Notes under the pieces: generated by a model
Database searches by the model: none
Seen by the model: the letters and a program-made list of their open reading frames with translations, nothing else
Told to the model about the DNA's origin: nothing
Shown here: piece by piece, positions 59,677 through 64,000 of the stretch
Layout of the letters: each line of letters opens with the position of its first letter
Numbering within the stretch: position 1 is the stretch's first letter
Program-made: the position numbers and the translations under genes
Assembly: GCF_030406905.1 (NCBI RefSeq)
Contig: NZ_CP129137.1
Span: forward strand, 4,112,001-4,176,000
Direction of reading: 5' to 3'
DNA: 64,000 nucleotides
Source of the DNA: Streptomyces sp. HUAS CB01
GTDB taxonomy: Bacteria; Actinomycetota; Actinomycetes; Streptomycetales; Streptomycetaceae

Positions 59677-60801
59677 ATGGGACGCATGAGACGTACGAAC
59701 CGACGGGCGCGCCCGGCCGCGGGCGCGGTCGTGGCCGCACTGGTACTGGCGGGCTGTGCGGGGGAGGGCCCTGCCGAGGACCGGGTCGAGGCCGGTCCCC
59801 CGGCCGTGACCGCGGACGTCGACTGCGCCGGCTCGGGCAGGGTGCAGGGCTCCGGTTCGACCGCTCAGCAGAACGCCATGAAGCACTGGATCGACCAGTA
59901 CCAGCGCGCCTGCCCCGGTGTCCGGATCGCCTACAACCCCGTCGGGTCCGGCGCCGGGGTGGCGCAGTTCCTGCGGGGAGCGACCGCCTTCGGCGGCACG
60001 GACAGCGCGCTGGGCGATCAGGACGTCAAGATCTCCCGGACGTTCTGCGCCGGCGGCCGGGCCATCGACCTGCCGATGGCGGGCGGGCCCGTGGCTCTCG
60101 GCTACCACCTACCGGGCGTCCACGACCTGGTCCTCGACGCCCCCACCCTGGCTGCGATCTTCGACTCCCGCATCACCGTCTGGGACCACCCCGACATCCG
60201 CCGGCTCAATCCCGGCGTGCGGCTCCCCGAGCTCGCGATCACCGCCGTGCACCGCTCGGACGACTCGGGCACGACGCAGAACCTGAACGCCTATCTGTCG
60301 GGCGCCGCGGGCGACGACTGGCCGTACGAGGCGAAGAAGGCCTGGCAGGCCAGGGGTGGCCACTCGGCGGCCGGTTCGGACGGAGTCGCCTCGGCGGTGG
60401 CCGCCACCCAGGGGGCGATCGGCTACGTCGAGCTGTCCTTCGCCGCCACCCGGAAGATCGACACGGTGCGCATCGACACCGGCGCGGCCGAACCCGTCGC
60501 GCCCAGTGCCGATACCGCCTCCCGGGGCATCGCCCAGGCGAAGGTGGTGGGGCGGGGCAACGACATGAAGCTGGAGTTCGACCACGGGACCTCGGCCGAC
60601 GGCGCGTACCCGATCGTGCTCGTGACGTACGAGGTCGTCTGCGACACGGGGAACGACCCGGCGAACCTGCCGGCGCTGAAGTCGTTCCTGGCGTACACCG
60701 CAGGTGAGGAAGGGCAGAAGCTGCTGCCGACGATCCACTACGCCCCGCTTCCGGAGAGCGTGGCGCTCCGGGTCAGGAGGATCGTCGCCACGCTGTCCTG
60801 A
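59677..60801 (+). CDS. Solitary phosphate-binding lipoprotein (PstS-like)
   Basis: A 374-aa extracytoplasmic lipoprotein with a basic N-terminus and lipobox LVLAGC (Cys27). The phosphate-binding periplasmic fold is marked by GSGRVQGSGSTAQQNAMKHW, YNPVGSGAGVAQFLRGATAF and HRSDDSGTTQNLNAYLS. Serine/threonine and aspartate contacts to phosphate are conserved. It is about the usual PstS length and convergent to the pst operon, whose own pstS is cut by the window end. Its stop codon lies in a heptamer repeat. It may be an auxiliary receptor. Confidence 0.9.
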   Translation: MGRMRRTNRRARPAAGAVVAALVLAGCAGEGPAEDRVEAGPPAVTADVDCAGSGRVQGSGSTAQQNAMKHWIDQYQRACPGVRIAYNPVGSGAGVAQFLRGATAFGGTDSALGDQDVKISRTFCAGGRAIDLPMAGGPVALGYHLPGVHDLVLDAPTLAAIFDSRITVWDHPDIRRLNPGVRLPELAITAVHRSDDSGTTQNLNAYLSGAAGDDWPYEAKKAWQARGGHSAAGSDGVASAVAATQGAIGYVELSFAATRKIDTVRIDTGAAEPVAPSADTASRGIAQAKVVGRGNDMKLEFDHGTSADGAYPIVLVTYEVVCDTGNDPANLPALKSFLAYTAGEEGQKLLPTIHYAPLPESVALRVRRIVATLS

Positions 60802-60840
60802 CGCCTGACGCCTGACGCCTGACGCCTGACGCCTGACGCC
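60799..60840. repeat. Six tandem tgacgcc heptamers
   Basis: Six exact copies of tgacgcc start with the stop codon of the solitary pstS and end 30 bases before the pstB stop (60870). A 7-base period places TGA in all three frames. Confidence 0.95.
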
Positions 60841-60869
60841 TGTGGCTCGGCTCGGCGGCTCGGCGGTGG

Positions 60870-61721
<852 letters not shown>

Positions 61722-61758
61722 GGGGCTTCCTCACACAGGGTCTTCGATGGCACGGCGG

Positions 61759-62658
61759 TCACCAGCGGCGGGTGAAGTGGTTGCGCAGCCAGATCGCCAG
61801 CGAGTTCATGACCAGCAGGATCACCAGCAGGACGACGATCGCGGCGGACGCGAGCGCGGTGAACTCGGCGCGGGACTGACTGATCCAGTTGAAGATCTGG
61901 ATCGGCAGCACCGTGAACTGGCTGTTCACACCGGTCGGGTTGAACGTGATGAACGTCAGCCCGCCGAGCAGCAGCAGTGGCGCGGCCTCCCCGATGGCGC
62001 GGGACAGCGCGAGGATCGCGCCGGTCGCCATGCCGGGCACGGCGGCGGGCAGCACCTGGCGCCAGATGGTCTGCCACTGGGTGGCGCCCAGCGAGAGGGA
62101 GGCCTGCCGGATGGACTGGGGCACCGCCCGGATGGCCTCCCTGGACGAGATGATCACGATGGGCAGCACCAGCAGGGACAGGGTGAGCGCGGCAGTGAGC
62201 ACGGTCTGGCCGAAACCCAGCCCGCGCGAGATGATCCCGAGCCCGAGGATGCCGTAGACGATGGAGGGAACGGCCGCCAGGTTCTGGATGTTGATCTCGA
62301 TCGCCCGGTTCCACCACCGGCCGCGGTCGGCGTACTCCTCCAGATAGATCGCCGTGAGCACACCGGTCGGCAGGCAGTACAGGGCGGTGAAGGAGATGAC
62401 CCAGATCGTTCCGGTGATCGCCGACTGGGCGCCGGCGTTCGACGGGTCGATGATGTCCGGGAAGTTGGTCCACAGCTTCGCGTTCAGCCGGGGCCATCCC
62501 TCGACGACCACGTAGGTGAGCAGACCGACCAGGAAGACCACGCCGATGGCCAGCGAGGCCCACAGGCTGAGCCGGAAGAACCGCTCGCGCAGCGGAGTGC
62601 CCCGGCCCTTCAGCCGGGGGACGTCGGGCGGGTCGGAGGTGACCGCGGTGGGGATCAT
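61759..62658 (-). CDS. pstA: Phosphate ABC transporter permease, PstA
   Basis: A 299-aa integral membrane protein with about six membrane segments and the binding-protein-dependent permease motif EAIRAVPQSIRQASLSLGAT. The hydrophilic start (MIPTAVTSDPPDVPRLKGRG) precedes the first segment. It overlaps pstC by 4 bases and is followed by pstB 37 bases later. Confidence 0.94.
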   Translation of the reverse strand: MIPTAVTSDPPDVPRLKGRGTPLRERFFRLSLWASLAIGVVFLVGLLTYVVVEGWPRLNAKLWTNFPDIIDPSNAGAQSAITGTIWVISFTALYCLPTGVLTAIYLEEYADRGRWWNRAIEINIQNLAAVPSIVYGILGLGIISRGLGFGQTVLTAALTLSLLVLPIVIISSREAIRAVPQSIRQASLSLGATQWQTIWRQVLPAAVPGMATGAILALSRAIGEAAPLLLLGGLTFITFNPTGVNSQFTVLPIQIFNWISQSRAEFTALASAAIVVLLVILLVMNSLAIWLRNHFTRRW

Positions 62659-63605
62659 TCGTACACCTCCCGGTAGCGGCGCACCAGGCGGATGCTGATC
62701 AGGTTCATCACCAGCGTGATGGCGAAGAGCAGCAGGCCCACGGCGAAGATCGTCTGGTAGCCCGTGGACCCCGTGGGCAGGTCGCCGATGCCGGCCGCGG
62801 CGATGAACGCCGTCATCGTCTGCATGCCCTCGAGCGGGTTGAAGGTGAGGTTCGGGCGGCCGCCGGCCGCGATGGCCACGATCATCGTCTCCCCGATGGC
62901 GCGGGAGACCCCGAGGACGACGGCCGCGACGACGCCGGACAGGGCGGCGGGGAACACGACCCGGGTGGAGACCTGCATCCGCGAGGATCCGAGGGCGTAG
63001 GCGGCGTCGCGCAGCGAGCGGGGCACGGCTGCCATCGAGTCCTCGGACAGCGACGCGATCGTCGGGATGATCATGATGCCCATGACGAAGCCGGCCGAGA
63101 GGGCGTTGAAGACCTCCGGCGGGTCGTTTCCCGGCCAGAACCGCTGGAGGAGGGGGGTGATGGCCTTGAGCGCGAAGAAGCCGTAGACCACGGTCGGGAT
63201 GCCGGCGAGCACCTCCAGCACGGGCTTGAAGATCCCGCGGACGCGGGGCCCGGCGTACTCGCTCAGGTACACGGCCGCGCCGAGACCCAGCGGAACGGCC
63301 ACGAACAGCGCGATGACCGTGACCACCAGGGTGGCCGTCACCAGCGGCAGCACGCCGAAGTGCGGCGGTTCGAACAGCGGTGACCAGTCGGTACCGGTGA
63401 GGAACTCCCCGAGGTCCACCTTGCCGAAGAACTCCACGACCGGCGGGATCAGTGCGACCACGATGCCCACCGTGGTCAGTACCGAGACCAGTGCGGCGGC
63501 CACGAGCAGGACCTTGACGGCCCGCTCGGTCCAGCGCGGCTGAGACCGCTTCAGGAAGCCGGGGGTTCCCGGAGCGGTGCGTCGGCGCAGTGTCCGCGGG
63601 GTCAT
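62655..63605 (-). CDS. pstC: Phosphate ABC transporter permease, PstC
   Basis: A 316-aa membrane protein with about six membrane segments. The permease motif EDSMAAVPRSLRDAAYALGSS and VPLGLGAAVYLSEYAGPRV are typical. It forms the channel with PstA. It overlaps both pstS and pstA by 4 bases. Confidence 0.94.
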   Translation of the reverse strand: MTPRTLRRRTAPGTPGFLKRSQPRWTERAVKVLLVAAALVSVLTTVGIVVALIPPVVEFFGKVDLGEFLTGTDWSPLFEPPHFGVLPLVTATLVVTVIALFVAVPLGLGAAVYLSEYAGPRVRGIFKPVLEVLAGIPTVVYGFFALKAITPLLQRFWPGNDPPEVFNALSAGFVMGIMIIPTIASLSEDSMAAVPRSLRDAAYALGSSRMQVSTRVVFPAALSGVVAAVVLGVSRAIGETMIVAIAAGGRPNLTFNPLEGMQTMTAFIAAAGIGDLPTGSTGYQTIFAVGLLLFAITLVMNLISIRLVRRYREVYE

Positions 63606-64000
63606 GGCGCGTGCTGCTCGCGCAGCCTCGTCAGGTCCTGCCGCAGCTCCGCCTCCTGGCGGGAGCTGAGCGGGACGAACTGGGCGGCCCTGGCGATGTC
63701 GGCGTTGTTCTCGACGTAGTACTCGACGAACGCCTCGACCTCCTTCCGGTCGAGGGCGGCGGCGTTCGGATAGATGAGCAGGGGCCGCGACAGGGGCCGG
63801 TAGGTGCCGTTCTGGACGGTGGTCCGGGTGGGCGCGACACAGCCGTTGCCGCCGTCGATCCTCAGGAGCTTCAGCCGGTCCTTGTTCTCCTCGTAGTACG
63901 ACAGTCCGAAGTAGCCGAGTCCGCCGCGGGAGCCGGAGACGCCCTGCACGGTGACGTTGTCGTCCTCGCTCGGCGAGTAGTCGGTGCGGGACCGGCCCTC
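63602..64000 (-). CDS. pstS: Phosphate-binding protein PstS, C-terminal part
   Basis: The last 132 codons of pstS, reading in from the right edge; the start and signal peptide lie outside the window. Visible PstS features: SPSEDDNVTVQGVSGSRGGL, GYFGLSYYEENKDRL and the C-terminal helix. It is the first visible gene of the operon, overlapping pstC by 4 bases. It resembles typical PstS in this part more closely than the solitary copy at 59677. Confidence 0.93.
   Translation of the reverse strand, partial: EGRSRTDYSPSEDDNVTVQGVSGSRGGLGYFGLSYYEENKDRLKLLRIDGGNGCVAPTRTTVQNGTYRPLSRPLLIYPNAAALDRKEVEAFVEYYVENNADIARAAQFVPLSSRQEAELRQDLTRLREQHAP

Noticed and set aside
59677-60108. N-terminal extension of the mycothiol-type protein to 60108
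   Set aside because: The extension would run antisense through the pstS lipoprotein start; the ATG at 59190 has a good ribosome binding site and fits the family.

Overview
The window is very high in GC and its genes are compact, often overlap by 4 bases (ATGA/GTGA), and frequently start with GTG. Together with rodlins, chaplins, aerobic-type cobalamin genes, a mycothiol-dependent isomerase-family protein and a DrrAB-type transporter, this points to the chromosome of a Streptomyces species. I see no tRNA, rRNA, CRISPR array, integrase or transposase.

Layout. 1-3.3 kb: a DrrA/DrrB-type ABC exporter and a MerR-PP2C phosphatase fusion. 3.6-9.8 kb: a large STAND/LAL-like ATPase, a flavin reductase / luciferase-like monooxygenase pair, and a 50-residue membrane protein. 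10-11.7 kb: a CPA2 cation:proton antiporter with its TrkA-C regulatory subunit. 12-24.9 kb: a cobalamin (corrin ring) cluster (cobL, cobM, cobK, cbiD, cobIJ, cobH, cobG, cobN) with a cobalamin riboswitch before cobN, interrupted by a wrbA/tetR pair that has two clear operator sites. 25.1-28.9 kb: a TerD domain fused to a probable PD-(D/E)XK nuclease domain, a DM13 protein and an RlmG/RsmC-like methyltransferase.

29-35.8 kb is an aerial-hypha surface-layer locus: three rodlins, one long LAXTG-anchored chaplin, three short chaplins, a small secreted protein and an embedded GT4 glycosyltransferase. 36-37.5 kb: a DUF5949-like protein, a possible 44-residue peptide and a VKOR-family membrane oxidoreductase. 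37.6-47 kb is a complete-looking protocatechuate/4-hydroxybenzoate catabolic operon (pcaIJFHGBD-pobA) opposite a tandem-IclR regulator, with a perfect palindromic operator between them. No pcaC is present, and PcaB carries repeat expansions at both ends.

47.1-52.7 kb holds a phosphoribosyltransferase-hydrolase fusion, a sulfite-oxidase-type molybdoenzyme, and several Streptomyces-type proteins of unknown role, including a STAS-like protein lacking the usual phospho-acceptor serine and a secreted protein with collagen-like triplets. 52.7-59.2 kb: a PP2C phosphatase, CorA, DoxX, a secreted beta-propeller phytase, a bPH domain protein, a DUF72 protein and a mycothiol-dependent isomerase-like protein. 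59.6-64 kb: phosphate uptake, with a stand-alone PstS convergent with the pst operon (pstS cut by the window edge, pstC, pstA, pstB). The phytase, solitary PstS and pst operon together form a phosphate-acquisition neighbourhood.

The strongest candidate for something little described is the TerD-nuclease fusion at 25113-27104. The three-rodlin/four-chaplin locus, the MerR-PP2C fusion, the collagen-like secreted protein and the PcaB repeat expansions are the next most interesting.
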